Part shown: positions 1 to 9,969 of the stretch, piece by piece
How positions within the stretch are numbered: position 1 is the stretch's first letter
Layout: every line of letters begins with the position of its first letter
NCBI RefSeq assembly: GCF_012641745.1
Contig: NZ_WEHZ01000022.1
Coordinates: forward strand, 20,967-84,966
Length of the DNA: 64,000 nt
Source: Pseudoalteromonas peptidolytica
Lineage (GTDB): Bacteria > Pseudomonadota > Gammaproteobacteria > Enterobacterales > Alteromonadaceae
Reading direction: 5' to 3'
Notes under the pieces: generated by a model
What the model was told of the DNA's origin: nothing
Seen by the model: the letters and a program-made list of their open reading frames with translations, nothing else
Database searches by the model: none
Made by a program: the position numbers and the translations under genes

Positions 1-57
1 ACACACAAATAAAACAATAATTATTACAGTTATTAAGACCAAGTTGGGACTAGGGAA

Positions 58-561
58 ATGAAATTCGCTTTTAAGGATTTTTTGTTTGATAGCAAAGAAC
101 TTAAGCTTTATAAAGATGATCGAAAGCTAAACCTAAAACAAAAACCCGCTCAGATTTTAGAGCTATTTTTATCTGCTCCACAAACCATTCACAGCAAAGA
201 AGACATACTAGAAAAAGTATGGCCAGACAGAAAGGTGACTGATCAGGTTGTTTTTCAAAATATAGGCCATTTAAGAGCGCTGTTTGGTGATGATGCGATC
301 AAGACTTTTTCGCGTAAAGGGTATCAGTGGCAAATCCCTTGTAGCGCTTTCGATGGAACCGTTGAGCCAGAATCACAACCAAAAACAACGGAAACAAGTG
401 AGCCAGCTTCGGATGTTTCTGAATCTGCTGACACACCAAAAAATCAACATGATAGTCAAGTTGACACGATAACAGTAGCGAAGCCTAGCAATAAGTTACC
501 ATTGTATGTTGCAGCGACGGTTGCAATCGTTGCGCTGGTTGCATACTTTGTTTTAATCTAA
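58..561 (+). CDS. ToxR/CadC-type winged-helix regulator with C-terminal membrane anchor
   Basis: Residues about 1-93 form an OmpR/PhoB-type winged-helix DNA-binding domain; the segment ILEKVWPDRKVTDQVVFQNI matches the recognition-helix region and the GYQW turn matches the wing. Residues about 95-145 are a Ser/Thr/Glu/Gln-rich linker without predicted structure. Residues about 149-166 are a hydrophobic helix that ends at the stop codon. CadC and ToxR relatives normally continue into a periplasmic sensor domain, which is absent here, so this is either a tail-anchored regulator or a truncated one. An AGGGA ribosome site lies just before the ATG. It is co-directional with the sirtuin gene 56 bp downstream and could be co-transcribed with it. 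The DNA target is unknown. Confidence 0.8.
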   Translation: MKFAFKDFLFDSKELKLYKDDRKLNLKQKPAQILELFLSAPQTIHSKEDILEKVWPDRKVTDQVVFQNIGHLRALFGDDAIKTFSRKGYQWQIPCSAFDGTVEPESQPKTTETSEPASDVSESADTPKNQHDSQVDTITVAKPSNKLPLYVAATVAIVALVAYFVLI

Positions 562-617
562 TCAAGTTTGTGATAACTCGTGTTTAGGTTGAGTCGATTT
601 TTACAGATGGTAAACCA

Positions 618-1331
618 ATGAAAACGTTATATATCACCGGAGCAGGGGTCAGCGCGCAAAGCGGTATTCCAACATTTCGAGGTGAAGATGGCTTTTGGAC
701 AATAGGTTCTGCTAACTATACACCTCAAGAAATGGCTACTCGCGCGATGTATAAATCCAATCCCGGAGAGTTTCTAAAGTGGTATTACCATCGTTTTGTT
801 AGCTATCGCAACCATGGGCCAAACCCTGTACATCAGTGGCTGAGTGATAAAAATGTTATCACGCAAAACATTGATGGTCTTGATGGTAAGGCAGGAAACA
901 AACAGTATATCGCTGTGCATGGTCGAGTAGATCAAGTAACGTTGTTTCATACTCAAGGTGAGTCGGTTGAGCGTTATTCTGCACCTTGGGATGACGTTGA
1001 TGAAAGTCAGTTAGCTGAGTCATTGTTAGCGGTGTTTAAGATCCCTAAGAATGGCCCGCAAAAAGGTCACTCACTAAAGCCTTATGTGTTGTTATTTGAC
1101 GAATATTACACTGACCTTTATCAGATCAGCGAAGCACAACGCAGAATGTATAGCGCAGAACGGATAATATTTATGGGTACTTCGTTTAGTGTGAACATTA
1201 CGCAAATGGCATTAGATATTGCTAGACAAAACAACATTCCAATTGAAGTGGTTGATCCTAACCCCGTTCATCTATTTCACAACAACGTTACTTATCACCG
1301 TATGACAGCAACGGAGTATATCTCAGGCTAA
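618..1331 (+). CDS. Sir2-family NAD-dependent deacylase-like protein lacking the zinc ribbon
   Basis: The N-terminus carries the sirtuin NAD-binding signature GAGVSAQSGIPTFRG (residues 8-22). The catalytic-core motifs TQNIDGLDG and VHG follow, and GTSFSV is the later NAD-contact motif. Sirtuins usually bind structural zinc through two CxxC pairs, but this 237-residue protein contains no cysteine at all. The stretch after the catalytic His is short and without a ribbon. The NAD-binding Asn/Asp and the catalytic His are kept, so NAD hydrolysis or deacylation is plausible, but the substrate is unknown. It follows the membrane-anchored regulator in the same direction and converges with an ankyrin-like gene only 4 bp away. 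Confidence 0.8.
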   Translation: MKTLYITGAGVSAQSGIPTFRGEDGFWTIGSANYTPQEMATRAMYKSNPGEFLKWYYHRFVSYRNHGPNPVHQWLSDKNVITQNIDGLDGKAGNKQYIAVHGRVDQVTLFHTQGESVERYSAPWDDVDESQLAESLLAVFKIPKNGPQKGHSLKPYVLLFDEYYTDLYQISEAQRRMYSAERIIFMGTSFSVNITQMALDIARQNNIPIEVVDPNPVHLFHNNVTYHRMTATEYISG

Positions 1332-1335
1332 TCTG

Positions 1336-1992
1336 TTAATGGTTTGATTTATAGTATGTCGCCAAGAGAAACTGTTTATAGTCACTTAATCGATTTTGCT
1401 GTCGTAAATGTGACTCAATGACCTTGGCATTACTAGCTTGAATGTCGGTTTGTCTGCGTTCCACTTCAATTAATCCCAATAGCGCACTTAGCTCTTGGAT
1501 TGCGAGTGCATCAATATTGGCATTAAAGGCTAAATAACACTCTAGCGGGGTCAACTGCTTGTCATTTCTATGACTAATGGCGTTTTGTAAGATTTCTCGA
1601 CTTTCGAACAGTAGCAGTGTTTTTAGATAGTTAAGGCCATTTTCCGATGCCGCAACGGTTGATAAGAATATATGCAAAATGGTATTTCCCTGTTGGTTGC
1701 TGCACATAATTTGCGACGATAGGATAAGAGGAGACGAGAAAAAAGAGAACTTTTCCAACGAATTGATTGCACCTAGTAGCGGCGTTGGAAATTCGCCACC
1801 TTGGAGACAAAGCGTTGCGATATCTTGGTAATGGCCGTACAAGGCATCATTATTTTGTGCGCTTTGAAATAGAAATTTGAGTACTTCTACTTTTCCCTCA
1901 GTAGTGGACTGACAATACATCGCTTGTATTTTGGTGATATCTGCGCTTTTCAAAGCCAGTAAAAACGGCGTTAGGCTGTTTTTCGACATCAA
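1336..1992 (-). CDS. Hypothetical protein with weak ankyrin-like repeats
   Basis: This 218-residue cytoplasmic protein has no signal peptide or membrane segment. Two stretches resemble degenerate ankyrin repeats: NQQGNTILHIFLST near residue 98 (compare the G-TxLH motif) and NDKQLTPLECYLAF near residue 142 (compare the TPL motif). The rest is predicted helical. Ankyrin proteins act as protein-binding scaffolds, so a partner-binding role is inferred and no enzymatic motif is seen. It converges on the sirtuin gene with a 4-bp gap and has no obvious terminator of its own. I do not recognise a named family. Confidence 0.6.
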   Translation of the reverse strand: MMSKNSLTPFLLALKSADITKIQAMYCQSTTEGKVEVLKFLFQSAQNNDALYGHYQDIATLCLQGGEFPTPLLGAINSLEKFSFFSSPLILSSQIMCSNQQGNTILHIFLSTVAASENGLNYLKTLLLFESREILQNAISHRNDKQLTPLECYLAFNANIDALAIQELSALLGLIEVERRQTDIQASNAKVIESHLRQQNRLSDYKQFLLATYYKSNH

Positions 1993-2133
1993 TTGTAACC
2001 TTGTATCATTATTTTCGTCATATCATAGTTTAGCAGCTGTCTAGTTTGCGCCAAAGCCTAGTGATTTGTACAGAGATACTGCAAATATTTCTTGATGAAC
2101 TAAACTTTGGAATATCTAAGCTGAGGTAGCCCA

Positions 2134-2982
2134 ATGATCGATATAGACGACAAAGTGCTAAATGATTTACGTGGTGGATTTAACCTACCTGCTAAACCTG
2201 AAATTCTGCAAGCACTTCAAAATGAATTATCAAAATCAGAACCTGAATTATTTGCTGTTGCAAACATAATTGCTGCAGATGTCGGTGCGTCTGCTGCGGT
2301 ATTAAAAGTGATAAATTCACCGGCCTATGGCCTTGCTCGTACTATTACAGATATACGACAAGCGGTGATGTTTTTGGGAGTAACTTGTATTACGCAGTTG
2401 GTAACAGGGTATTTGCTTAAAAACGCATTTGAGCAATCAAAGTGCTGCATTTCGCTGCAGCAATTTTGGGACAATGCAGCTGATATATCAAAGGCTGCAC
2501 TTGTCGTCGGTCACTACTTAAAGTCTTCATTACCTTTAGAGAATTTACAATTACTGGGGCTATTTCATGATGCAGGGATCCCTGCAATGGCGGTAAAATA
2601 TCCTGACTACGCTGAGGTGATAAAGCTATCAATAGAAAGGCCAGAACGAACACTGATTGATTATGAGCAGCAGAAATATCCAGTGCCACATACAGTGGTT
2701 GGGTATTTTTTAGCAACCTCATGGCACTTACCCAGAGAAATATGCCAAATGATTTTGCGTCATCATGATGTCAGTTACCTTGAAGAATCAGAAAAAAATC
2801 CACAGCATGCACAAACATTTGCTGCTTTAAAGCTCGCCGAAAACCTATGTTTTGAGGCAAAGCACTTTAGAAGTTCAGCAGATTGGCACTTGTTTAAAGA
2901 CAAAGTCATGATTGAACTAAATATTCATGAAGACGAATATCAAAACTTAAAAGATGATGTTGATGAGGTATTTATCGGGTGA
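2134..2982 (+). CDS. HDOD domain protein
   Basis: This 282-residue protein is a single HDOD domain, an HD-related helical output domain without a complete metal-binding HD motif. Residues about 15-210 show the family pattern: an early LPAKPEILQAL segment, then VLKVINSPAYGL and a conserved GV-C--QLVTGY helix. FHDAGIPAMAVKYPDYAEV is the HD-like segment and ILRHHD follows. HDOD proteins take part in bacterial signalling, often linked to c-di-GMP, chemotaxis or stress, but no partner domain is fused here and the specific role is unknown. An AGGTAG ribosome site precedes the ATG. The gene ends at a bidirectional hairpin shared with metK. Confidence 0.85.
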   Translation: MIDIDDKVLNDLRGGFNLPAKPEILQALQNELSKSEPELFAVANIIAADVGASAAVLKVINSPAYGLARTITDIRQAVMFLGVTCITQLVTGYLLKNAFEQSKCCISLQQFWDNAADISKAALVVGHYLKSSLPLENLQLLGLFHDAGIPAMAVKYPDYAEVIKLSIERPERTLIDYEQQKYPVPHTVVGYFLATSWHLPREICQMILRHHDVSYLEESEKNPQHAQTFAALKLAENLCFEAKHFRSSADWHLFKDKVMIELNIHEDEYQNLKDDVDEVFIG

Positions 2983-3003
2983 GTATATTTTGTCTGGGCA
3001 ACA

Positions 3004-3030
3004 AAAAAGGCGCATATAGCGCCTTTTCTC
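3004..3030. terminator. Bidirectional terminator between the HDOD gene and metK
   Basis: A perfect 8-bp stem, AAAGGCGC / GCGCCTTT with loop ATATA, carries A-runs on its left and T-runs on its right. It can end both the plus-strand HDOD gene and the minus-strand metK gene, whose stops lie 22 bp and 14 bp away. Confidence 0.85.
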
Positions 3031-3043
3031 TGAATAGCAGGGC

Positions 3044-4195
3044 TTATAGACCTGCTGCTGCACGTAGTGCGTCAGCCTTATCTGTTGCTTCCCATGGGAA
3101 CTCTTCACGACCAAAGTGGCCGTAAGCAGCAGTAGGTTGATAAATTGGACGTTCTAGGTCAAGCATTGTGATCAGACCATAAGGACGTAGGTCGAAGTGT
3201 TCACGGATAAGCTCGATTAGACGAGATTCCTCAAGCTTAGCTGTACCGAATGTTTCAACGCTGATAGATGTAGGCTCTGCCACACCGATTGCGTAAGACA
3301 CTTGGATCTCACACTTGTCTGCAAGGCCGGCTGCAACAATGTTCTTCGCAACATAACGTGCCGCGTACGCTGCAGAGCGGTCAACTTTTGATGGATCTTT
3401 ACCAGAGAATGCCCCACCACCGTGACGAGCCATGCCGCCGTAAGTATCTACGATGATTTTACGACCAGTTAGACCACAGTCACCCATAGGACCACCGATA
3501 ACGAAACGGCCAGTTGGGTTGATGAAGAACTTAGTTGCTTCAGTGATAAGCTCAGCTGGTAAAGTCGGCTTGATAATAGTTTCCATCACTGCTTCTACTA
3601 GGTCGTCTTGCGATACTGAATCACAATGTTGAGTAGATAAAACCACAGCGTCGATACCAACCGCTTTACCATTTTCGTACGCAAATGTTACCTGAGACTT
3701 AGCGTCAGGGCGTAGCCAAGGTAATGTACCGTCTTTACGAACTTGTGCTTGGCGTTGCACTAAACGGTGTGAGTACGTAATTGGCGCAGGCATAAGTACG
3801 TCAGTCTCGTTACACGCGTAACCAAACATTAGACCTTGGTCACCAGCACCTTGCTCTTCAGGGCGAGTACGATCAACACCTTGGTTGATGTCTGGTGATT
3901 GCTTACCAATGGTATTTAGGATTGCACATGAATCCGCATCAAAACCCATGTCAGAGTGGGTATAACCAATTTCACGCACAGTTTTACGAGTTAATTCCTC
4001 GATATCAACCCAAGCGCTAGTCGTGATTTCACCACCAACCATAACCATACCGGTTTTAACGTAAGTTTCACACGCAACACGTGCTTTTGGATCTTGCTCA
4101 AGGATGGCATCTAGAACCGCATCAGAGATCTGATCGGCGATTTTATCCGGATGACCCTCAGAAACAGATTCAGAAGTAAATAAATGTTTAGCCAT
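3044..4195 (-). CDS. metK: S-adenosylmethionine synthase
   Basis: This enzyme makes S-adenosylmethionine from methionine and ATP in the cytosol. The protein is co-linear with E. coli MetK from [19 protein letters not shown] onward. It has the ATP-binding motif GHPDK, the methionine-loop motif [12 protein letters not shown] and the P-loop-like [20 protein letters not shown] start five codons upstream is possible, but ATG at 4195 matches the family N-terminus exactly, giving 383 residues, the usual length. The gene is divergent from tkt across about 260 bp, and a candidate MetJ operator lies between them. Confidence 0.98.
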   Translation of the reverse strand: MAKHLFTSESVSEGHPDKIADQISDAVLDAILEQDPKARVACETYVKTGMVMVGGEITTSAWVDIEELTRKTVREIGYTHSDMGFDADSCAILNTIGKQSPDINQGVDRTRPEEQGAGDQGLMFGYACNETDVLMPAPITYSHRLVQRQAQVRKDGTLPWLRPDAKSQVTFAYENGKAVGIDAVVLSTQHCDSVSQDDLVEAVMETIIKPTLPAELITEATKFFINPTGRFVIGGPMGDCGLTGRKIIVDTYGGMARHGGGAFSGKDPSKVDRSAAYAARYVAKNIVAAGLADKCEIQVSYAIGVAEPTSISVETFGTAKLEESRLIELIREHFDLRPYGLITMLDLERPIYQPTAAYGHFGREEFPWEATDKADALRAAAGL

Positions 4196-4297
4196 TGTAT
4201 TTATGCTCACAAATATTGCGCTTCACAAACATCAGGAACAGCGCGAAAAATTAAGGGGCGTATTCTAACCAAAAAACCTACCCATTGACTAGTTATT

Positions 4298-4313
4298 TTA
4301 CGCCTAGACGTCC
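4298..4313 (-). promoter_or_regulatory. Candidate MetJ operator (two met boxes) upstream of metK
   Basis: On the metK strand the sequence reads GGACGTCT followed directly by AGGCGTAA. Compared with the met-box consensus AGACGTCT, the first box matches 7 of 8 positions and the second about 5 of 8. MetJ binds two or more adjacent 8-mers and represses metK in enterobacteria. The site lies about 100 bp upstream of the metK start, just upstream of a plausible -10 element (TAGAAT). The second box is weak. Confidence 0.4.
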
Positions 4314-4454
4314 AAAATTGTTCAATCTTTTTTAATGGTCAGAAAAAGTCAGTCTGTACCTGTTTTTTTATGGTCTTTGCCGTTGCAGTAGGCCATATAA
4401 ATAAGTAAGAATGGGCTCAACCCCCGCGAAACACATTTAAAGGTAGGAGAATTC

Positions 4455-6449
4455 ATGCCATCTCGCAAAGAACTTGCTAATGCAATTCGCGTTCTTTCCA
4501 TGGACGCTGTACAAAAGGCCAAGTCTGGCCACCCAGGAGCCCCTATGGGCATGGCGGACATCGCAGAAGTACTTTGGCGCGACTTTCTAAAACACAACCC
4601 AAGTAACCCTGAATGGGCTGATAGAGATCGTTTTGTATTATCAAACGGTCACGGCTCAATGCTTATTTATTCATTGCTACATTTATCGGGTTATGATTTA
4701 TCAATCGATGACATTAAAAACTTTCGTCAGTTACATTCCAAAACGCCAGGTCACCCAGAGTATGGCTATGCACCAGGAATAGAGACGACCACCGGCCCAC
4801 TTGGTCAGGGTATCACTAATGCGGTAGGTATGGCGATTGCTGAAAAAGCCTTAGCTGCGCAGTTTAACCGCGAAGATTATGACATCGTAAACCATTACAC
4901 CTACACCTTCTTAGGTGATGGTTGTTTGATGGAAGGGATCTCACACGAAGCATGTTCGTTGGCAGGTACACTTGGACTTGGCAAACTCATTGCGTTTTGG
5001 GATGACAACGGCATTTCAATCGATGGTGAAGTTGAAGGTTGGTTTAGCGACGACACACCGAAGCGTTTTGAATCGTACGGCTGGCATGTTATTGCTGACG
5101 TTGATGGTCATGATAGCGACGCGATTAAAGCTGCAATTGAAGCGGCTCAAGCTGAATCTGACAAACCAACGCTTATTTGTTGTAAAACCGTTATTGGCTA
5201 TGGCTCACCAAATAAATCTGGCAGCCACGATTGCCACGGTGCACCGCTTGGTGATGATGAAATCAAAGCTGCTCGTGAGTTCCTTGGTTGGGAGCACGGT
5301 GCATTCGACATTCCTGAAGATATCTACGCGAAATGGGATGCAACAGCGCGTGGTCAGAACCAACAAAGCGAATGGCTAATCAAGTTTACTGAGTATCAAA
5401 TGCACTACCCAGAGCTTGCCGCTGAATTTGAACGCCGTATGAAAGGTGATTTGCCAGCAGATTGGTCAGAAAAAACAGAAGCGTATATCGCTGAACTTCA
5501 AGCGAATCCGGCAAATCCTGCAACGCGTAAAGCATCACAAAATGCCTTAAACGCTTACGGTCCAATTCTTCCTGAGTTTATGGGCGGCTCTGCTGACTTA
5601 GCGGGTTCTAACTTAACGCTTTGGGATCAGTCAAAAGGTTTAACAGCCGAAGACGCAGCGGGTAACTATATCTTCTATGGTGTACGTGAATTTGGTATGT
5701 CTGCCATTATGAATGGTATTGCGCTACACAAAGGCTTTATCCCTTATGGTGCAACATTCTTAATGTTTATGGAATACGCACGTAACGCGGTACGTATGGC
5801 TGCATTAATGAAGCAAAGAAGTATTTTTGTCTACACTCATGACTCAATTGGTCTTGGTGAAGATGGTCCAACGCACCAGCCTGTTGAGCAAATAGCAAAC
5901 TTACGTACCACCCCAAATCTTGCAAGCTGGCGTCCATGTGACCAAGTTGAGTCTGCAGTAGCTTGGCAGCAAGCAATAGAACGTGCCGATGGTCCATCTG
6001 CCCTAGTGTTTACCCGTCAAGGGCTAGAACAGCAACCTCGTACTGCTGAGCAAGTAGCAGCTATTAAGCAGGGTGGTTATGTACTGTCTTGTGATGGTGA
6101 GCCGGAAATCATCCTGATTGCAACGGGTTCAGAAGTACAACTTGCGGTTGAATCTGCTGATAAACTACGTGCAGATGGCAAAAAAGTACGCGTTGTGTCT
6201 ATGCCTTCAACGGATATTTTCGATGCACAATCTGCAGAGTATAAAGAAAGCGTTCTACCAAGCTCAGTAACACGCCGTGTTGCAATTGAAGCAGGTATTG
6301 AAGACTTCTGGTACAAGTATGTAGGGTTGAATGGGGCAATCGTTGGTATGACTACCTTTGGTGAGTCAGCACCAGCAGGTGAGCTGTTTAAACTGTTTGG
6401 CTTTACTGTCGAAAACATCGTTGAGAAAGCAAACGCATTATTTGCATAA
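4455..6449 (+). CDS. tkt: Transketolase
   Basis: This thiamine diphosphate enzyme of the pentose phosphate pathway moves two-carbon units between sugar phosphates. At 664 residues it has the usual length. Visible landmarks are the [13 protein letters not shown] substrate loop near residue 25, the cofactor motif GDGCLMEG with the downstream WDDN, and the second-half signature ARNAVRMAA. The phosphate-binding [15 protein letters not shown] is also clear. An AGGTAGGAG ribosome site precedes the ATG by a few bases. It is divergent from metK, monocistronic, and closed by a strong terminator. Confidence 0.98.
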   Translation: MPSRKELANAIRVLSMDAVQKAKSGHPGAPMGMADIAEVLWRDFLKHNPSNPEWADRDRFVLSNGHGSMLIYSLLHLSGYDLSIDDIKNFRQLHSKTPGHPEYGYAPGIETTTGPLGQGITNAVGMAIAEKALAAQFNREDYDIVNHYTYTFLGDGCLMEGISHEACSLAGTLGLGKLIAFWDDNGISIDGEVEGWFSDDTPKRFESYGWHVIADVDGHDSDAIKAAIEAAQAESDKPTLICCKTVIGYGSPNKSGSHDCHGAPLGDDEIKAAREFLGWEHGAFDIPEDIYAKWDATARGQNQQSEWLIKFTEYQMHYPELAAEFERRMKGDLPADWSEKTEAYIAELQANPANPATRKASQNALNAYGPILPEFMGGSADLAGSNLTLWDQSKGLTAEDAAGNYIFYGVREFGMSAIMNGIALHKGFIPYGATFLMFMEYARNAVRMAALMKQRSIFVYTHDSIGLGEDGPTHQPVEQIANLRTTPNLASWRPCDQVESAVAWQQAIERADGPSALVFTRQGLEQQPRTAEQVAAIKQGGYVLSCDGEPEIILIATGSEVQLAVESADKLRADGKKVRVVSMPSTDIFDAQSAEYKESVLPSSVTRRVAIEAGIEDFWYKYVGLNGAIVGMTTFGESAPAGELFKLFGFTVENIVEKANALFA

Positions 6450-6467
6450 GCGATTAAAAAGAAATAA

Positions 6468-6500
6468 AAAAAACCCATGCATTGCATGGGTTTTTTTTAT
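6468..6500 (+). terminator. Rho-independent terminator of tkt
   Basis: An AACCCATGC / GCATGGGTT stem with loop ATT is followed by eight T residues, about 20 bp after the tkt stop. The A-run on the left allows weak function in the other direction. Confidence 0.9.
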
Positions 6501-6539
6501 TGTTATAGCAATTCTATTCAGTAAGTCGTGCGTCAATTA

Positions 6540-6700
6540 TACCAATTTTCTTAATTAAGTGGTCTATTTTGAGGCGAGAAAATCTTGTCGATAACGAGGC
6601 AAAAATTTTGCTATTTAGTTGTTCTAAATAAGAAATTTTTAACGCTGTTAGCGTCAGATTTACTCCTTCAAATTGAGCAAGTATTAACTCAAATTGGTAT
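6540..6700 (-). repeat. MITE-like repeat, minus orientation, internally deleted
   Basis: Read on the minus strand it begins ATACCAATT and ends AATTGGTA, flanked by TA on both sides (6701-6702 and 6538-6539). It matches the 22852 and 39106 copies over both ends but lacks about 50 bp of the centre, the part that carries the GGTACC palindrome. Its left end forms part of the stop codon of the chemoreceptor gene. Confidence 0.85.
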
Positions 6701-8715
6701 TAAACTTTAAATTGATCGACTGACAAGCGCAGCTCTTCTGCGAGTTTCGCCACTTCAGAGCTTGAAATTGATGTCTGGCTTGCACCTTCAGCCGTTTGCT
6801 CAGCAATCGTAACAATAGACTCTAAACGTTCACTAATTTCTTGTGCTACTTGCTGCTGCTCGTTTGCTGCATTAGCGATTTCTTCACTTACATCATGCGC
6901 TTGTGAAACGGCTGCGGTAATAGAGTTCAATGCTTCGTTGGCAAGGTCGCTTTGGTTCACACAAGACTCAGCCTGCTGTTTACCTTTCGACATTGCACTT
7001 ACGGCTTCTTCCGCGCCTGCTTGTAAAGACTCGATCATCGCCTGAATTTCTTGTGTAGACTCTTGAGTTTTACTTGCTAAAGAGCGTACTTCGTCAGCAA
7101 CTACCGCAAACCCTCGACCTTGTTCTCCAGCTCGAGCTGCTTCAATTGCAGCATTAAGCGCAAGTAAGTTAGTTTGCTCGGCGATGCCTCGTATAACATC
7201 CAAAATACTTCCGATAGAAGCACTATCTTGATGTAGTTTATTGATAACACGCGATGCCTCGTCGACTTCTTTGGCGAGTTGCTCAATGGTGTGTTTATTT
7301 TCGTGTGAGATACCTTTAACGCGCTCAGCTTCTTTGTCAGCATTTTTGATTTCTTGCAACGCTTGGTGTGCGCTGTTGCTTACACCATGAGAAGTGCTAC
7401 TCATCTCGGTTGTTGCTGTAGCTGCTTGCTCAACTTGTGCTTGCTGATTTTTAATCGCTTGACTCGATTCAGTGGTAATCGTCGATGTTTCTTCAGAGGC
7501 CGCTGCCAGTTGTGTTGAACGAGAAATAATACCGGTGATCAGTTCACGTAAACTCGAGATTAACGTATTACAGCTTTTCGAAAGTTCTCCAAACTCGTCT
7601 TTGGCGGTATCATCTAAGCGCTGCGTCATATCGCCACTGGCTACGATATTCAATACTCGATTTACTTCAGAAAGAGGTTTGGTAATGCGACTCACTGTAA
7701 TGTATGCAACACCGACAGCCATAATAGTCGCCACCATCATACCTATCCAAGTCCATAAATTAGCTTTACCGACGTCACTGCGCACACCTTGTTGCAAATT
7801 GAACGCGACTTGGCTTGCTTCTGACAACAAATCGTCAAGCTGAGAAAGCGCCGCTTGTGTTGTTTTTTCAGCGTCTGCAAGTTCTTTTTGGGTTTCAGCA
7901 AGGGCGAGTATCAGGCGCTTTTGGTTTTCTGCAATACTGTTACTACCGGTTACTGTATCTTTTAGAGCCGTATAATATCCCTCAAGATCTGCGAATAGTC
8001 CGCTATCAAGTGCTGTCACTGGACCACGGATCAAGTCGATATTTCGTCCTAGCTCTTCAACTAAATACTTTTGCTCGTTTCTAACGATTTCTAGCGTGTT
8101 GGTGTCTTCAACAGTGACTAAATCGTTTGCACTAGTAACCACAGAAGAAAAGTTGTTCTCAAGACTATTTGCTGCTTGAAAAGCGCGTTTGTCGCTATCT
8201 TCTAATCCATCTAAATCGATGATGTCTACCGTTACCATGGTGGCATCCTCGGCAGCCATATCAAGATCAGATAACTGTTCTTTGAGCTTATCGCGCAAAG
8301 AAAGCTCTGACGACTTCTCAGTGACTAGGCTATTCATGGCTTTTACAAATGCGTCGTAACTTTTACCAACATCGCTGCTGCTTGAAGCAAGTTTATTGTT
8401 AGAAGCGACCACCTGTTGGAGTTCAGAGTATGTTTTATCAAAAATCTTCTGACGCTCAGAAAACATTTGTCTCAGCGTCGCAAGCTCTGTTTCTGAGCGC
8501 GCATAAAAACTACCTTGCGCCATCTTGCTCATTAATGTGAACTCAACTTTGAGTTCAGAGCTTTTTGAAAGTGCAGGTAAGGAGAGGCTGTTTACCTGCT
8601 GAGTTGAGTTGTCAATGTTTGCAATCCTAATTAAAGAATTACCCCCGATAAGAAGAAGCAACAAGGTGATGGTAATAAACCCACCCCAAATACGTTGGCT
8701 AACAGTCAAATTCAT
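6700..8715 (-). CDS. Methyl-accepting chemotaxis protein
   Basis: This is an inner-membrane chemoreceptor of about 671 residues. A first membrane helix at about residues 10-28 is followed by a long helical periplasmic ligand-binding domain to about 300, a second membrane helix near 320-340, a HAMP linker and the cytoplasmic signalling domain. The conserved hairpin tip is present ([20 protein letters not shown]). I chose ATG at 8715 because GTAGGACA lies just upstream; a start 27 bp earlier has no ribosome site. The stop TAA is made from TA plus the first base of the adjoining repeat. A sigma-28-like promoter precedes the gene. The ligand is unknown. Confidence 0.95.
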   Translation of the reverse strand: MNLTVSQRIWGGFITITLLLLLIGGNSLIRIANIDNSTQQVNSLSLPALSKSSELKVEFTLMSKMAQGSFYARSETELATLRQMFSERQKIFDKTYSELQQVVASNNKLASSSSDVGKSYDAFVKAMNSLVTEKSSELSLRDKLKEQLSDLDMAAEDATMVTVDIIDLDGLEDSDKRAFQAANSLENNFSSVVTSANDLVTVEDTNTLEIVRNEQKYLVEELGRNIDLIRGPVTALDSGLFADLEGYYTALKDTVTGSNSIAENQKRLILALAETQKELADAEKTTQAALSQLDDLLSEASQVAFNLQQGVRSDVGKANLWTWIGMMVATIMAVGVAYITVSRITKPLSEVNRVLNIVASGDMTQRLDDTAKDEFGELSKSCNTLISSLRELITGIISRSTQLAAASEETSTITTESSQAIKNQQAQVEQAATATTEMSSTSHGVSNSAHQALQEIKNADKEAERVKGISHENKHTIEQLAKEVDEASRVINKLHQDSASIGSILDVIRGIAEQTNLLALNAAIEAARAGEQGRGFAVVADEVRSLASKTQESTQEIQAMIESLQAGAEEAVSAMSKGKQQAESCVNQSDLANEALNSITAAVSQAHDVSEEIANAANEQQQVAQEISERLESIVTIAEQTAEGASQTSISSSEVAKLAEELRLSVDQFKV

Positions 8716-8751
8716 AGCTGTCCTACAAAATTTACAATGCAATACGGATAC

Positions 8752-8778
8752 TTATCGGATTTATTGCGGATAAGTTAA
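8752..8778 (-). promoter_or_regulatory. Candidate sigma-28 (FliA) promoter of the chemoreceptor
   Basis: On the minus strand TTAA, 15 bases, then TCCGATAA matches the flagellar sigma factor consensus TAAA-N15-GCCGATAA at 3 of 4 and 7 of 8 positions with exact spacing. The -10 element lies 37 bp before the ATG, as expected for a chemotaxis gene. Confidence 0.6.
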
Positions 8779-9171
8779 GTATTTTATAGCAGATGTGACG
8801 AAAAAATTCAGCAAAAAAGGTCGGATTACAAAAAATAGCGACTATTTTGCCACAAGGGTGGTCTGTTTATCGAATATAGTTTAGTCAATAGAATAAAGAT
8901 AGAGGCGTTTATGTTTGTAACTTGATGGCCTTTGGTGTTCAGGCTGGTACTGTACATACAAATTTGTATCTTGGAGAACCTGAAAAGGGGCCGTTCAAGT
9001 CGGTGTTTTCACTATGCTTGAGCAGATTAAGAGTAAAGCATTACATGGGTTATGCGTATGAGCCGCTTTGTTCTGCTAGTAACATCTGGTTAGTCGAGTT
9101 CTCTGGGCTTTGAGTTGACACTTTTACCGGACAATATCTCGATTTAATTGCATTGCAGGTGTTTTGGTCGG
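8779..9171. other. Intergenic region, no gene seen
   Basis: This AT-rich stretch lies between the chemoreceptor promoter and the end of apaH. A 63-codon open frame at 8922 has no ribosome site, no recognisable protein features and an unconvincing start. I see no RNA gene or repeat here. Confidence 0.5.
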
Positions 9172-9969
9172 CTACGCTTGTTGGTACTTTTCACCGGTAT
9201 CGATGTTAATCATGGTCATTGCCCCTCCCCAAACACATCCTGTGTCGAGTGCAATCACATTTTTTTGGTGTGTTTCACCCTCTAATGCCGCCCAGTGGCC
9301 AAAAAGTAATGTCGTATTTGGTGGTATTTGTCCATATTCAAACCAAGGGATAAGACCATCGTTATCTTTTAACCCAGATTTATTTTTTAGGTCTAGTTCA
9401 CCATTTTGCTTAAGAAAGCGCATTCGAGTGAAGACGTTAACAATGGCTTTAAACTTATCTTGTTCACTGAGCTTATCGAGCTCAAGTCCGGGGTGAGCGC
9501 CGTACATATTGGCGTAAAACTCAGGGGCTTTTGTAGATTGATAATTGGCTTCGGCAAAGTGTGCATAGTTTAGCGCTTGTTCTATGCTCCAGCTTGGATG
9601 AATACCTGCATGAGAAATCAAAGTTTGCTGCTGTTCTAGCCAGATAGCCAGTGGCTGTGCACGCAATAAGTCAGCATACTTTTGGCATTTAGGGCTGTTA
9701 AACACTGCGTCTAATTTGTCTTTTGGATTGGGTGGCATTCCTAATGCTAGACAGGCTAAAAAGTGGAGGTCGTGATTGCCAAGTGTAACGCTAATGGAGT
9801 CTGCATGTTGATATAGAAACTCTAGGCAAGCAAGCGGATCAGGGCCTCGGGCGATGATGTCGCCGACAAAGTACAAATGGTCTTGGCTTGGATTAAAGTC
9901 GACTTGATCAAGTAGCGCGATGAGTGGGGTGAAGCAGCCTTGTAAATCTCCAATTGCGTATTTTGCCAT
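9172..9969 (-). CDS. apaH: Symmetrical bis(5'-nucleosyl)-tetraphosphatase
   Basis: ApaH hydrolyses diadenosine tetraphosphate to two ADP and also removes Np4A caps from RNA. This 265-residue protein shows the metallophosphatase motifs in order: GDLQG at residue 7, GDIIARG near 37 and GNHD near 65, with later His residues (ISHAGIHP, FGHWAALEG). Length and motif order fit the family. It is the last gene of the lptD-surA-pdxA-rsmA-apaG-apaH series, but is separated from apaG by about 330 bp holding a decayed repeat. It may therefore have its own promoter. Confidence 0.96.
   Translation of the reverse strand: MAKYAIGDLQGCFTPLIALLDQVDFNPSQDHLYFVGDIIARGPDPLACLEFLYQHADSISVTLGNHDLHFLACLALGMPPNPKDKLDAVFNSPKCQKYADLLRAQPLAIWLEQQQTLISHAGIHPSWSIEQALNYAHFAEANYQSTKAPEFYANMYGAHPGLELDKLSEQDKFKAIVNVFTRMRFLKQNGELDLKNKSGLKDNDGLIPWFEYGQIPPNTTLLFGHWAALEGETHQKNVIALDTGCVWGGAMTMINIDTGEKYQQA

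Noticed and set aside
7472..7843. A 123-codon open frame antisense to the chemoreceptor
   Set aside because: It is a shadow of the signalling domain coding sequence.
8922..9113. A 63-codon open frame upstream of the apaH end
   Set aside because: It has no ribosome site or protein-like pattern and is in a non-coding gap.
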